Assembly: GCA_002352665.1 (NCBI GenBank)
Contig: DEIV01000030.1
Location: forward strand, 27,665 to 53,660
Length of the DNA: 25,996 nt
Direction of reading: 5' to 3'
Source of the DNA: Flavobacteriaceae bacterium UBA2765
Lineage (GTDB): Bacteria > Bacteroidota > Bacteroidia > Flavobacteriales > Flavobacteriaceae
Position numbers and translations under genes: made by a program
Part shown: positions 16,953 through 24,518 of the stretch, piece after piece
Layout of the letters: every line of letters begins with the position of its first letter
Position numbering within the stretch: the stretch's first letter is position 1
The notes under the pieces: generated by a model
Databases searched by the model: none
What the model saw: the letters and a program-made list of their open reading frames with translations, nothing else
Told to the model about the DNA's origin: nothing

Positions 16953-18080
16953 TTGAAAGAAGATTACTACAAAATATTAGGCATATCTAAAAGTGCTTCT
17001 GAGTCCGAAATAAAAAAGGCTTATCGAAAGATGGCTATAAAATACCATCCTGATAAAAACCCTGATGATCCAACAGCTGAGGATAAATTTAAAAAAGCAG
17101 CTGAAGCATACGAAATATTAAGCCATACTGATAAAAGAGCTAAATATGATCAATATGGTCATGCAGCATTTGAAGGAGGTGCTGGAGGTTTCGGTGGCGG
17201 CGGAATGAATATGGAAGATATATTTAGCCAGTTTGGAGATATTTTTGGAGGTGCTTTTGGAGGTGGAGGGTTCTCTGGTTTTGGCGGAGGTGGTAGCAAT
17301 AGAGGTAGTGCTAGAGTAAAAGGTAGTAATCTGAGAATTAGGGTAAAATTAACATTAGAAGAAATAGTAAATGGTGTTGAAAAGAAAGTAAAAGTAAAAC
17401 GTTTAATACAGGCAAAAGGGGTTACTTATAAGTCGTGTAGTACTTGTAACGGTCAAGGTCAAGTTACCAGAGTTACCAATACTATTTTAGGAAGAATGCA
17501 GACGGCCACTACTTGTCCAACATGCCATGGTGCTGGTGAGGTTATGGACCATAGACCTAGTGGTGCCAATGCCCAAGGTTTAGTTGAAAAGGAAGAAAGT
17601 GTTTCAATAAAAATACCACCAGGAGTTGTAGATGGCGTACAATTAAAAGTTACAGGCAAAGGTAATGAGGCACCCGGGAATAGTATTTCAGGTGATTTAT
17701 TGGTAGTTATTCAAGAAATACCACATGATAAATTAAAAAGAGAAGGTAATAATTTACATTATGATATGTATGTAAGTATACCTGAAGCCATATTAGGAGA
17801 GAGTAAAGAGATTGATACTTTAACAGGAAAAGTTAGAATTAAAATAGATGCTGGTACTCAATCTGGTAAAATATTACGTCTTCGAGGAAAAGGATTACCA
17901 AGCCTAGAAGGTTATGGAAAAGGTGATTTATTGATACATGTAAATGTGTGGACACCTAAAGATTTGTCTAAAGATCAAAAAGCGTTTTTTGAAGAAATGA
18001 AGAATGATGATTATTTTAAACCTATTCCTACCCATTCTGATAAATCATTTTTTGAAAAAGTAAAAGATATGTTTTCTTAA
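16953..18080 (+). CDS. dnaJ: Chaperone DnaJ with a two-motif zinc region
   Basis: 375 residues from a TTG start; the sequence from KEDYYKILGIS is the canonical J-domain start and no ATG lies nearby in frame. The J domain has HPD at 32-34. A Gly/Phe-rich region runs over about 74-120. The zinc region has only two CxxCxGxG motifs, CSTCNGQG (162-169) and CPTCHGAG (188-195), instead of four; this form is common in Flavobacteriia DnaJ. The C-terminal substrate-binding domains (IPPGVVDGVQLKVTGKGN, LRLRGKGLPSLEGYGKGDL) are intact. It stimulates DnaK ATPase and delivers unfolded clients. It is co-transcribed with grpE. Confidence 0.96.
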   Translation: MKEDYYKILGISKSASESEIKKAYRKMAIKYHPDKNPDDPTAEDKFKKAAEAYEILSHTDKRAKYDQYGHAAFEGGAGGFGGGGMNMEDIFSQFGDIFGGAFGGGGFSGFGGGGSNRGSARVKGSNLRIRVKLTLEEIVNGVEKKVKVKRLIQAKGVTYKSCSTCNGQGQVTRVTNTILGRMQTATTCPTCHGAGEVMDHRPSGANAQGLVEKEESVSIKIPPGVVDGVQLKVTGKGNEAPGNSISGDLLVVIQEIPHDKLKREGNNLHYDMYVSIPEAILGESKEIDTLTGKVRIKIDAGTQSGKILRLRGKGLPSLEGYGKGDLLIHVNVWTPKDLSKDQKAFFEEMKNDDYFKPIPTHSDKSFFEKVKDMFS

Positions 18081-18137
18081 GAATTAATAAAATATTATTT
18101 ATTTGTTATATTTAATTATTATTATTATAAAAATGCA

Positions 18138-18145
18138 TATATTTG
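18138..18145 (+). promoter_or_regulatory. -7 box of small-RNA unit 1
   Basis: TATATTTG matches TAnnTTTG exactly and would start transcription at about 18150, right where the first hairpin of the unit begins. No -33 TTG is present at the usual spacing. Confidence 0.5.
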
Positions 18146-18149
18146 TACC

Positions 18150-18220
18150 GTTGAATTATTAGATTCAACACTTTTTCTTTTTCATAGCAATTTTCCCACT
18201 CTTTTTGAGTGGGTTTTTTT
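18150..18220 (+). ncRNA. Candidate small RNA, unit 1 of a tandem pair
   Basis: About 70 nt. A 5' hairpin (GTTGAAT at 18150-18156 with ATTCAAC at 18163-18169, 6-nt loop) is followed by an unpaired pyrimidine-rich core (18174-18194) and an intrinsic terminator (CCCACTC at 18195-18201, TTTTT loop, GAGTGGG at 18207-18213, then T7). A consensus -7 box lies at the correct distance upstream. The core and terminator 5' arm are identical to unit 2. It is not a tRNA, and I cannot assign it to a known family; 6S RNA is much longer. No long ORF lies in it. Confidence 0.55.
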
Positions 18221-18412
18221 ATGATTATTTTTAAATTTAACATTCTTAAAATAATGATATACAATTTGTTATAAATTAATTTTTATAAGTAACAATAAAA
18301 GAATATAGCTTGCGTTATTATATTGTATTGCTGAGCAATAGTTCAGTAATATTTCTTTTTCATAGCAATTTTCCCACTCTTTTTAATTAAGGAGTGGGAT
18401 TTTTTATGATAA
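18174..18412 (+). repeat. Two direct copies of a 33-nt core with terminators
   Basis: Bases 18174-18206 and 18352-18384 are identical over 33 positions. Similarity resumes in the GAGTGGG arms, the T tracts and the sequence ATGAT that follows them. The 5' hairpins differ in sequence but keep their position, which looks like an old duplication with the structure maintained. Confidence 0.85.
18327..18406 (+). ncRNA. Candidate small RNA, unit 2 of a tandem pair
   Basis: About 80 nt. The 5' hairpin has an 8-bp stem with one G-T wobble (ATTGCTGA at 18327-18334 with TCAGTAAT at 18343-18350), unrelated in sequence to the stem of unit 1. The identical 33-nt core follows at 18352-18384, then the terminator CCCACTC (18373-18379) with GAGTGGG (18392-18398) across a longer loop, then ATTTTTT. 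No good -7 box is seen just upstream, so it might also arise from read-through of unit 1. RNase P RNA starts about 48 bases later. Confidence 0.5.
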
Positions 18413-18440
18413 TTTTATATTTTTTTATTGTTAATTACTT

Positions 18441-18448
18441 TATTTTTG
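18441..18448 (+). promoter_or_regulatory. -7 box of rnpB
   Basis: TATTTTTG matches TAnnTTTG and ends 6 bases before the P1 stem of RNase P RNA. The only nearby TTG (18428-18430) is too close to be a normal -33 element. Confidence 0.6.
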
Positions 18449-18453
18449 CGATA

Positions 18454-18775
18454 AAGTAGATCACCTTATCGCTCCGACTATTCGGGGAGGAAAGTCCGGA
18501 CACCATAGAGTATCATAGCGGATAACATCCGTCATCATGCAATAGCGTGAGAGGACAAGTGCAACAGAAAGCAAGTACAGTTAGGCTGTAGTGAAACCAG
18601 GTAAACTCTATGAGGTGCAATGTTACGTATATTGGAGTCCCGAAAGGGTAAGGGTTACTCGCCCAATTCCAAGGGGTAAACAGCTAAAGTTATACAGTAA
18701 TGTATAATGCAGATAAATGATAAGGATATCTTAATTTTTAAGATAAACAGAATCCGGCTTATGGTCTACTTTTTT
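18454..18775 (+). ncRNA. rnpB: RNase P RNA, class A
   Basis: About 320 nt. The conserved 5' element GAGGAAAGTCCGGACACC is at 18487-18504, and the conserved 3' element with ACAGAATCCGGCTTAT is near 18747-18762. The middle has the usual GTGAAACCAGGTAAACTC (near 18590-18607) and CCCGAAAGGG (18639-18648) segments. The P1 helix is closed by AAAGTAGA near the 5' end with TCTACTTT near the 3' end (about 18454-18461 with 18764-18771), and the following T run acts as terminator. The RNA is the catalytic subunit that matures the 5' end of tRNA precursors, with the RnpA protein encoded elsewhere. Ends are estimated to within a few bases. Confidence 0.93.
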
Positions 18776-19034
18776 AATTCAAACAAGTATATTTCTATAC
18801 TTTCAAATCCAATTATTGTATTTGGAATTGTGCATCATTCTTAAATAAATAATAACCTTTTTCTGACTTGGGAACTGTTGCAGTAATTTTTCAAAGATGA
18901 AAATGTCTTGTAAGTACCAATTATCATAAAATAATCTTAAATTTTTGTTTTTGTCTAATAATTGAGAATTTCTAAAGAATTCACTTCTATTTTAGGCAAA
19001 AGTTAAATATTAATAAATTAAAAAAAAGATTATT

Positions 19035-19934
19035 ATGACAAAAAAGATTGTAATTCTAGCTCTAGCGGCTTTTGGTTTAATTTTCACATCTTGTAATAAC
19101 GATGATGATGATAATAACGGATTAGCTACGAAAAATTTAACACTTAATATTAGTGGATTAGAAGACTTAGGAGCCGATTATGTTTATGAAGGATGGATTA
19201 TTGTAAATAACGCTCCCATAAGTACTGGTACATTCAAAAGTACAGACCTGGACCAAAATTTTGCAATAGATTCTGTACAACTTAATGCGGCTACAAGTTT
19301 TGTATTAAGTATTGAGCCCGTTGGTGAAACGGGTACAGATGCCACAACACCATCTGATACAAAATTAGCGATGGGAGATTTTTCAGGAAATAGTGCTACA
19401 GTTTCTATAGGTGCAATAGCTGATTTCACTACAAATGCACCTTCTGGAAAATTCTTTTTACGTTCTCCAACGGACGAAGCTACTGATAATAATGGTAATG
19501 ATGAAAATGGTATATGGTTTGGTACACCTGGAGCACCACCTACCGCCGGTTTGGTTTTGCCAACTTTAGCATCAGGATGGAAATATGAAGGATGGGTGGT
19601 TGATGCAACAGGACCTTTAACCACAGGTACTTTTACAGCTTTTGATGTTGCAGATGAAAATGCTGGTGCAACTACATCATTTAGCGGAACAGAAAATTCA
19701 GGACCTGCAATTCCCGGTGAAGACTTCTTTAATAATGCACCAACCGGATTTACTTTTCCGTTAGATGTAAGAGGAAAAACAGTTGTGATATCTATAGAGC
19801 CTTCTCCGGATAATTCACCTGCCCCGTTTTTATTGAAACCATTAACAGGAACAGCAGGAGATGACCTTGCTCCAGAGATGTATGACTTAACATTTGCAGA
19901 TACCACTTTTCCAACAGGAACAGTAAGCAGATAA
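19035..19934 (+). CDS. Lipoprotein with two RskA-like (anti-sigma K C-terminal-like) repeats
   Basis: 299 residues. Lipobox LIFTSC with Cys20, then a run of Asn/Asp (NNDDDDNN), which suggests surface or outer-membrane placement. Two related segments are visible: YEGW(I/V)V with TGTF and SIEP at 51-94 and again at 184-255. This W...G.F...SIEP pattern resembles the extracytoplasmic part of anti-sigma-K factors (RskA), but there is no transmembrane helix or sigma-binding domain, so it is unlikely to be an anti-sigma factor itself. Between the repeats lie NAPSGKFFLRSPTD and GIWFGTPG; the second part adds PGEDFFNNAP. The role is unknown. A near-consensus promoter (TTG 18962-18964, TATTTTAG 18988-18995) lies upstream and a terminator follows. 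Confidence 0.85.
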   Translation: MTKKIVILALAAFGLIFTSCNNDDDDNNGLATKNLTLNISGLEDLGADYVYEGWIIVNNAPISTGTFKSTDLDQNFAIDSVQLNAATSFVLSIEPVGETGTDATTPSDTKLAMGDFSGNSATVSIGAIADFTTNAPSGKFFLRSPTDEATDNNGNDENGIWFGTPGAPPTAGLVLPTLASGWKYEGWVVDATGPLTTGTFTAFDVADENAGATTSFSGTENSGPAIPGEDFFNNAPTGFTFPLDVRGKTVVISIEPSPDNSPAPFLLKPLTGTAGDDLAPEMYDLTFADTTFPTGTVSR

Positions 19935-20026
19935 TTAATTGATTGTTTGAATTAGGTCAAAACAAAACTAGTGAATCTTCTTGCAGTTTTGTATTGGAGA
20001 TAAAACTTTAAAATTATACTATATTT

Positions 20027-20056
20027 AAGGTACAACAACTGTTGTACCTTTTTTTT
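20027..20056 (+). terminator. Intrinsic terminator after RskA-like lipoprotein
   Basis: AAGGTACAAC (20027-20036) pairs perfectly with GTTGTACCTT (20041-20050) around a 4-nt loop, followed by T6. Confidence 0.9.
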
Positions 20057-20059
20057 GAT

Positions 20060-20067
20060 TAATTTTG
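20060..20067 (+). promoter_or_regulatory. -7 box of TlpA-like gene
   Basis: TAATTTTG fits TAnnTTTG. A TTG at 20042-20044 is 15 bases upstream, slightly short. It lies directly after the preceding terminator; the ATG is at 20115. Confidence 0.45.
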
Positions 20068-20114
20068 TAAGCTAATAATGCAGTTTACAACTAAGTTTAA
20101 AACTAGAGTAGTTT

Positions 20115-20690
20115 ATGAAATTCAATAAAAAAACCATATATAATATCCTGTTTTTTGGGTTTTTAATTTTTCTTTTTACACCTTTTGGATTGGGTACAAG
20201 AGCAAAATTAACACAAGGAGTTACCTATATTAAGACTATGGTAATGCCACCAAAAACTGAAGCTGTTGACAATAGGAAAGGATTCAACTCAAACTTTCCA
20301 CTAAAAGGAATAGTCAATGCAACAGATGTAAATTTAAAGGATTTAAAAGGCAAAGTAGTTTTTATAAATTATTGGGCAACTTGGTGCCCTCCATGTAGAG
20401 CAGAAATGCCTTCAATACAATTGTTATATGATGAGTATAAAGATAAAATTGAGTTTATATTTATCACTTCTGATGATAAGCCAAAAGTGGATAAATTTTA
20501 TGCAAATAACAATTATAAGTTACCTACCTATAATATTTTGTCAAACCCACCTAAAGAAATTGATACCCAAAGTATTCCCGCAACTTTTATCATAGATAAG
20601 AATGGTAAGGTAGCATTGTCTGAATATGGTCCGGCAAACTGGAATAGTAGTAAGGTTAAAAAATTATTAGACGAATTATTGACGCAATAA
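20115..20690 (+). CDS. TlpA-like thiol-disulfide oxidoreductase
   Basis: 191 residues. One N-terminal membrane anchor (about 8-27) precedes a thioredoxin-fold domain facing the periplasm. The active site is WCPPC (Cys91 and Cys94) in NYWATWCPPCRAEMP, and the conserved cis-proline is Pro155 in QSIPATFIIDKNG. Such proteins reduce or exchange disulfides of exported proteins, for example during cytochrome c maturation; a cytochrome c lipoprotein exists in this window but far away. It stands between its own promoter and a bidirectional terminator, so it is a single-gene transcript. Confidence 0.93.
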   Translation: MKFNKKTIYNILFFGFLIFLFTPFGLGTRAKLTQGVTYIKTMVMPPKTEAVDNRKGFNSNFPLKGIVNATDVNLKDLKGKVVFINYWATWCPPCRAEMPSIQLLYDEYKDKIEFIFITSDDKPKVDKFYANNNYKLPTYNILSNPPKEIDTQSIPATFIIDKNGKVALSEYGPANWNSSKVKKLLDELLTQ

Positions 20691-20716
20691 AAAAGCCCAT
20701 TTGGGCTTTTTTATTT
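20691..20716. terminator. Bidirectional intrinsic terminator
   Basis: AAAAGCCCATTTGGGCTTTT at 20691-20710 forms a hairpin with A and T tracts on its two sides, with TTATTTT following. It starts immediately after the TlpA-like stop codon and can also end the convergent gene at 20734. Confidence 0.9.
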
Positions 20717-20733
20717 TACAAGATGATTATAGA

Positions 20734-21069
20734 TCATCCTTTAACAATGCGTAACGGCATTTTGTAAATTTTACCTATGCTTAATGCATCTACACTGACT
20801 TTTTTATAATTTAAATGATTCTTTATATAACTATCAAGTATTTGATGGTCAGAACTCACTGAAATAATAACGAGTTCAGAGTTTTCGTTTAAGGTAAAAG
20901 AAACTTCTCCTACCAATTCGTCTGTAGTCAATTCAATATCAGCTTTATTTAATATTGTAATAATTTGTTTACGCAATTCATCTTTTGTATCAATAGATGA
21001 ACTTGTGGCAAATGAAAAGGAGCTAAGTAAAAGGGCAAATGAAAGGGCAATTAATTTTAAATTTTTCAT
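20734..21069 (-). CDS. Small exported protein of unknown function
   Basis: 111 residues from the ATG at 21069, where a clean signal peptide begins (MKNLKLIALSFALLLSSFSFATSS). A further ATG at 21093 would add 8 residues ahead of the basic region and is less likely. The mature part has a helix (DELRKQIITILNKADIE) and a beta-rich core GEVSFTLNENSELVIISVSS followed by a Tyr/Leu end (GKIYKMPLRIVKG). The strand pattern is reminiscent of the TonB C-terminal fold seen in short Bacteroidota periplasmic proteins, but this is an impression only. Probably periplasmic. Confidence 0.8.
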   Translation of the reverse strand: MKNLKLIALSFALLLSSFSFATSSSIDTKDELRKQIITILNKADIELTTDELVGEVSFTLNENSELVIISVSSDHQILDSYIKNHLNYKKVSVDALSIGKIYKMPLRIVKG

Positions 21070-21266
21070 AATGAAAGGATTTAAGTTAAACATATATATC
21101 TAAAAGACAAGGTTTTATAATAATTGTTACCAAAAGATGTTTAGTTTAACGATACTTTAACTAGTATTAACATATTTTAACTTGAATAAGAATATAGAGT
21201 TTATGTCAGTTTAACTAGCACTAATTCTCAGTAGGATAGAGAATATCTTTTTAAGAAAAATAGCTA

Positions 21267-22424
21267 TTACCGCTGTAAAGGTTTTGAATTTTTAACAATT
21301 TCATCAATTACATTTAGTAGGGTGTCACATCCTTTTTTAATTTCTTCTTTAGTAATTATTAATGGCGGTGTTATTCTAATGGCTTTATCTTCAAATAATA
21401 ACCAAAATAGCAACAGGCCTTTATCCAAAGATTTTAAAATAATTTTACTGGCCATTTCGGAAGATTCCACCATAACGGCTAACATTAATCCTTTACCTCT
21501 AATCGATAATATAGCAGGGTGTTGTAAGTATTGACGAAATAACTTTTCCTTTTGCGAAACAGTTGCCAATAAATGAGATGACGTAATTTCTTTTACTGTT
21601 GCCAAAGCGGTTGCGGCTATAACTGGATGTCCACCAAATGTTGTAATATGACCTAGTTTAGGTTTTTCTTTTAAACTTGACATTATATTACTTGAGGCTA
21701 TAAAAGTTCCTATTGGCATACCACCACCTAAACCTTTTCCACTTATAATTATATCAGGGCTAGTATTATAATTTTCAAATCCAAAAAATTTTCCTGTTCT
21801 ACCTGTTCCACTTTGAATTTCATCCAAAATCAATAAAGCTCCTACATCTTCACAACGTTTTTTTACTTTTGCTAAATAGTCATTTTCAGGTACAATAAAT
21901 CCGGCAGCTCCTTGTATCGTTTCTAGAATTACAGCAGCAGTCTTATCAGTTATTTTTTGAAGATGCTTAAAATTATTAAATTCAATGAATTTAATTCCTG
22001 GAATTAGTGGCCTAAACGACCTATTTTGATTTTCATTACCACAAACACTCATGGCTCCTTGAGTATTACCATGATAGGCATTACGGGCCGCAATAATTTC
22101 AGATCTTTCCGTAAAGCGTTTGGCTAGTTTTAAAGCACCTTCTGTAGCTTCGGTACCAGAGTTTGTCAAATAAACCGACCAGTTTTGAAGTGGTGATAAT
22201 TGAGCCGTTAAAAGCTTGCAAAGTTCAACTGTAGGTTGTTGAATAAACTCTCCATACACCATGACATGTGTATACTTTTCAACTTGTTCAACAATTGACT
22301 TTTTTAATTTTGGATGATTGTGACCAAGACTATTTGCAGAGACACCAGCTATAAAATCTAAATATGCCTTACCATTGGTATCATATACATAACAACCATC
22401 AGCATGAGAAATTTCAATAGCCAA
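21267..22424 (-). CDS. Class-III PLP aminotransferase (acetylornithine/ornithine type), N-terminus uncertain
   Basis: 385 residues from a TTG at 22424. Motifs: NSGTEA (88-93, phosphate binding), YHGNT (117-121), LILDEIQSGTGRTG (198-211, Asp201 for the pyridine N and Gln204), and ISGKGLGGG with Lys230 as the Schiff-base lysine. The fold-type I class-III family moves an omega-amino group to 2-oxoglutarate; the true substrate is unclear, and no arginine or lysine genes are near. The reading frame stays open to 22499, and bases 22425-22469 encode ESDFFKYQAQTTVHP, which looks like the conserved N-terminus of Flavobacteriia homologues. No ATG, GTG or TTG lies upstream of it, so the real start may be a rare codon such as ATC at 22470-22472. 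The gene follows the OstA-like gene closely and is probably co-transcribed. Confidence 0.88.
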   Translation of the reverse strand: MAIEISHADGCYVYDTNGKAYLDFIAGVSANSLGHNHPKLKKSIVEQVEKYTHVMVYGEFIQQPTVELCKLLTAQLSPLQNWSVYLTNSGTEATEGALKLAKRFTERSEIIAARNAYHGNTQGAMSVCGNENQNRSFRPLIPGIKFIEFNNFKHLQKITDKTAAVILETIQGAAGFIVPENDYLAKVKKRCEDVGALLILDEIQSGTGRTGKFFGFENYNTSPDIIISGKGLGGGMPIGTFIASSNIMSSLKEKPKLGHITTFGGHPVIAATALATVKEITSSHLLATVSQKEKLFRQYLQHPAILSIRGKGLMLAVMVESSEMASKIILKSLDKGLLLFWLLFEDKAIRITPPLIITKEEIKKGCDTLLNVIDEIVKNSKPLQR

Positions 22425-22488
22425 TGGATGAACTGTCGTTTGTGCCTGATATTTAAAAAAATCTGATTCGATTGTTTTATATTTTAGA

Positions 22489-24171
22489 TTATTCCTTATT
22501 TATATTTTCAATAGTAATAGATTTTTTTGATTTCTTGATAGGTACAGAGCTGTTTACTTGCCGCTGAGTTTTAATCGGAATTTTATCAGATTCTTTTATT
22601 TCCGAACGGTTTTTTTTAGAAGTTGGAATGCTGTTTTTTGTTACAGAAGCATTCTCTTTTTTTACAAGCGTAATATTACCATCATCTTTAAAAATATCAT
22701 CTTTATGCAAAGGTTTTTCTTTAATTCGCCAATTAAATCCCTTAAATTGTCTAGCATTTTCAGGTAATTTAGAAAGTGGATATAAATCTCCTTCCGGTGC
22801 TGTAAAATAAGTAACATCCTGAATTTTCTTATTTTTAATTTTAAAATTAATATAACTGCAGGTGCTTTTATCTATCCCGATAAGGCTATCCAGCTCATTT
22901 CTTGCATAAAAAATACTTTCAGAATTACCAATTACATTTACATCTTCTAATTCATTTTCGATGAACTTTCCTAAAATATCTCTACCTTTTATTTGATTAT
23001 AACCTGCAGAATCTTTCTGGATAATAAAGGCATTTTTTAATATTTTCAAACTGTCTAATTGTTCTGTTTCTGTATTTGAAAGTAGGTGAATTATATCTCC
23101 TGTCATTTGATTTTCTTGAGACCATAATACCGGATTTTTAAACATTTGGGTTAGGCCGGTTTTTTGATTAGAATGGATTGAATCGCACTTACCACTTAAA
23201 TTACTTTTAAAAATTTTGACTCCATTAAAAGCCCTAATAATCCTATTTTCTGGCTTACCGGTAACTAATAAAGTATCACCATGCACATACATAGAATCTT
23301 TATCAATTTCTGTTATGGCAACTGCACGATTGACCACAAAAGCAGAATCTAATTTTTGATAGAACTCACCGTAATTACCTCGTATCATCATGTTATTTAC
23401 AGTATCTTTTAACCTGATATTTTTTGTAGCAGAGGCAAAACCTTCATTTCTATTATAGAAAAGACTATCAGCAATTAAAACTCTGTCTTTATGCTCGAGA
23501 CGTGAATTTTTTGTAAAGTGTGAAATACCGTTTTGCGTATCGTAAAAACCTTGTTCAGTATAAATAAAGCTATCTTTTCCTGTTATGGTAGATGGCCCAT
23601 GCAAAAATGCCTGACCGTTATTGGTATAATAATTTAAGTGATCTGATTCTAAGACATAATCAGGATTGGTAAGCACTACTTCAGAAAGAGCCTCAAACTT
23701 TGAAGTTTCCAAATAATAATTACCTTTTTTACTTACCAAAACATTGGCAGTATCTTTAATGGTAGCTCCATTTTTATAATAGAGTAACTGCTTGAGTCTG
23801 TCAAAATCTAAAGTATCTGTAGTTAAGGTCATTACAGGATCTGTTAAGACCACTTTTCCCCAAGACTTTGCTTTTTTGGTATTGCCATTATATTTTACAA
23901 AATGGCTAGTTTGAGTAATGGTATCTCCTTGGTTAATGACCACATTACCATAAGCTTTAATGATATTGTCATTTTTATAATAGATAGCTTTTTTACTACG
24001 TAGCGTAAAACCTTCATGTTCTACAAACACATCGCCAAGTAAAACGGTAGCACCTGGATATTTTTCTTCGTCAATTGTAGAATTATCAGCATGTAATATT
24101 TCAATACGCTTTTGCTGTGCTTGTACCGTAAATGTGAAAATTATTATGAATAGATAAAGTAATTTCTTCAA
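22489..24171 (-). CDS. OstA/LptA-like organic-solvent-tolerance protein
   Basis: 560 residues, starting at a TTG with no alternative before the upstream stop. A signal peptide (MKKLLYLFIIIFTFTVQAQ) leads into repeated OstA beta-jellyroll units: a pattern of strands ending in LHADNSTID, GDVFVEHEGFTLRSKKAIYY, AYGNVVIN, GKVVLTDP, then further strands to about 480. The C-terminal 80 residues are basic and low-complexity (KKNRSEIKESDKIP). LptA-type proteins form the periplasmic bridge that carries LPS to the outer membrane; the long Bacteroidota form probably plays that role. The stop codon TAA (22489-22491) lies within the open frame of the aminotransferase gene downstream, so the two are closely coupled. 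Confidence 0.88.
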   Translation of the reverse strand: MKKLLYLFIIIFTFTVQAQQKRIEILHADNSTIDEEKYPGATVLLGDVFVEHEGFTLRSKKAIYYKNDNIIKAYGNVVINQGDTITQTSHFVKYNGNTKKAKSWGKVVLTDPVMTLTTDTLDFDRLKQLLYYKNGATIKDTANVLVSKKGNYYLETSKFEALSEVVLTNPDYVLESDHLNYYTNNGQAFLHGPSTITGKDSFIYTEQGFYDTQNGISHFTKNSRLEHKDRVLIADSLFYNRNEGFASATKNIRLKDTVNNMMIRGNYGEFYQKLDSAFVVNRAVAITEIDKDSMYVHGDTLLVTGKPENRIIRAFNGVKIFKSNLSGKCDSIHSNQKTGLTQMFKNPVLWSQENQMTGDIIHLLSNTETEQLDSLKILKNAFIIQKDSAGYNQIKGRDILGKFIENELEDVNVIGNSESIFYARNELDSLIGIDKSTCSYINFKIKNKKIQDVTYFTAPEGDLYPLSKLPENARQFKGFNWRIKEKPLHKDDIFKDDGNITLVKKENASVTKNSIPTSKKNRSEIKESDKIPIKTQRQVNSSVPIKKSKKSITIENINKE

Positions 24172-24187
24172 ATTGTTTTATTTGCTA

Positions 24188-24214
24188 CAAAACTAATCAA
24201 AAAGAGTTTAGCAA
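24188..24214 (-). promoter_or_regulatory. Promoter of the OstA-like gene
   Basis: On the minus strand TTG (24212-24214), a 16-base spacer and TAGTTTTG (24188-24195) resemble the TTG/TAnnTTTG promoter, one base shorter than typical spacing. The TTG start codon at 24171 lies 16 bases after the box. Confidence 0.55.
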
Positions 24215-24266
24215 ATTTTAAATTCTTGTTAAACCCGCAATACATATTTCTTATGCAAAATGTGAG

Positions 24267-24518
24267 TTAAAGAAAAGCTATGCTCAATTTAAGGTTATCA
24301 TAGCTTACCTTGCCATGTAAAGCGTCGTACATAGCCTTTAAACTAATTGGTTTTCCCTTAGCTTGTTGGTCATATACTTTTTTCACCTTTTGAAGTATGG
24401 CCTTTTCCGGTTTATAAAAACTTAAATCTTCTTTAGGATAATCCTTACAAATTTTAATGAGGTGGCTGGAAATTGTACCAGGTGAAAAGCCGCGTTCTTC
24501 AGCAATTTCTTTGATAGA
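24267..24518 (-). pseudogene. Out-of-frame C-terminal helix-turn-helix segment of the helicase
   Basis: In the frame reached by a -1 shift at the A7 run (minus strand, T7 at 24519-24525), translation continues to TAA at 24267-24269. It reads EIAEERGFSPGTISSHL, a helix-turn-helix of the type found at the end of related Bacteroidota helicases, then LSFYKPEKAILQKVKKVYD and on to SYDNLKLSIAFL. The in-frame end of the helicase ORF over the same bases is unrelated-looking sequence. One extra A in the run would rejoin the two parts into a 557-residue protein. Confidence 0.75.

Noticed and set aside
18150..18400. Six-codon ORFs on the minus strand of both small-RNA units (ATGAAAAAGAAA followed by two codons and TGA)
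   Set aside because: The T tracts and promoter box lie in the plus-strand direction. On the minus strand there is no T tract after the hairpin and no promoter box, so the match to a peptide start is better read as antisense potential of the plus-strand RNA.
19184..19906. 240-residue minus-strand ORF
   Set aside because: It is antisense to the RskA-like lipoprotein gene, whose signal peptide, repeats, terminator and composition are convincing; the antisense product is low-complexity Pro/Ser/Val.
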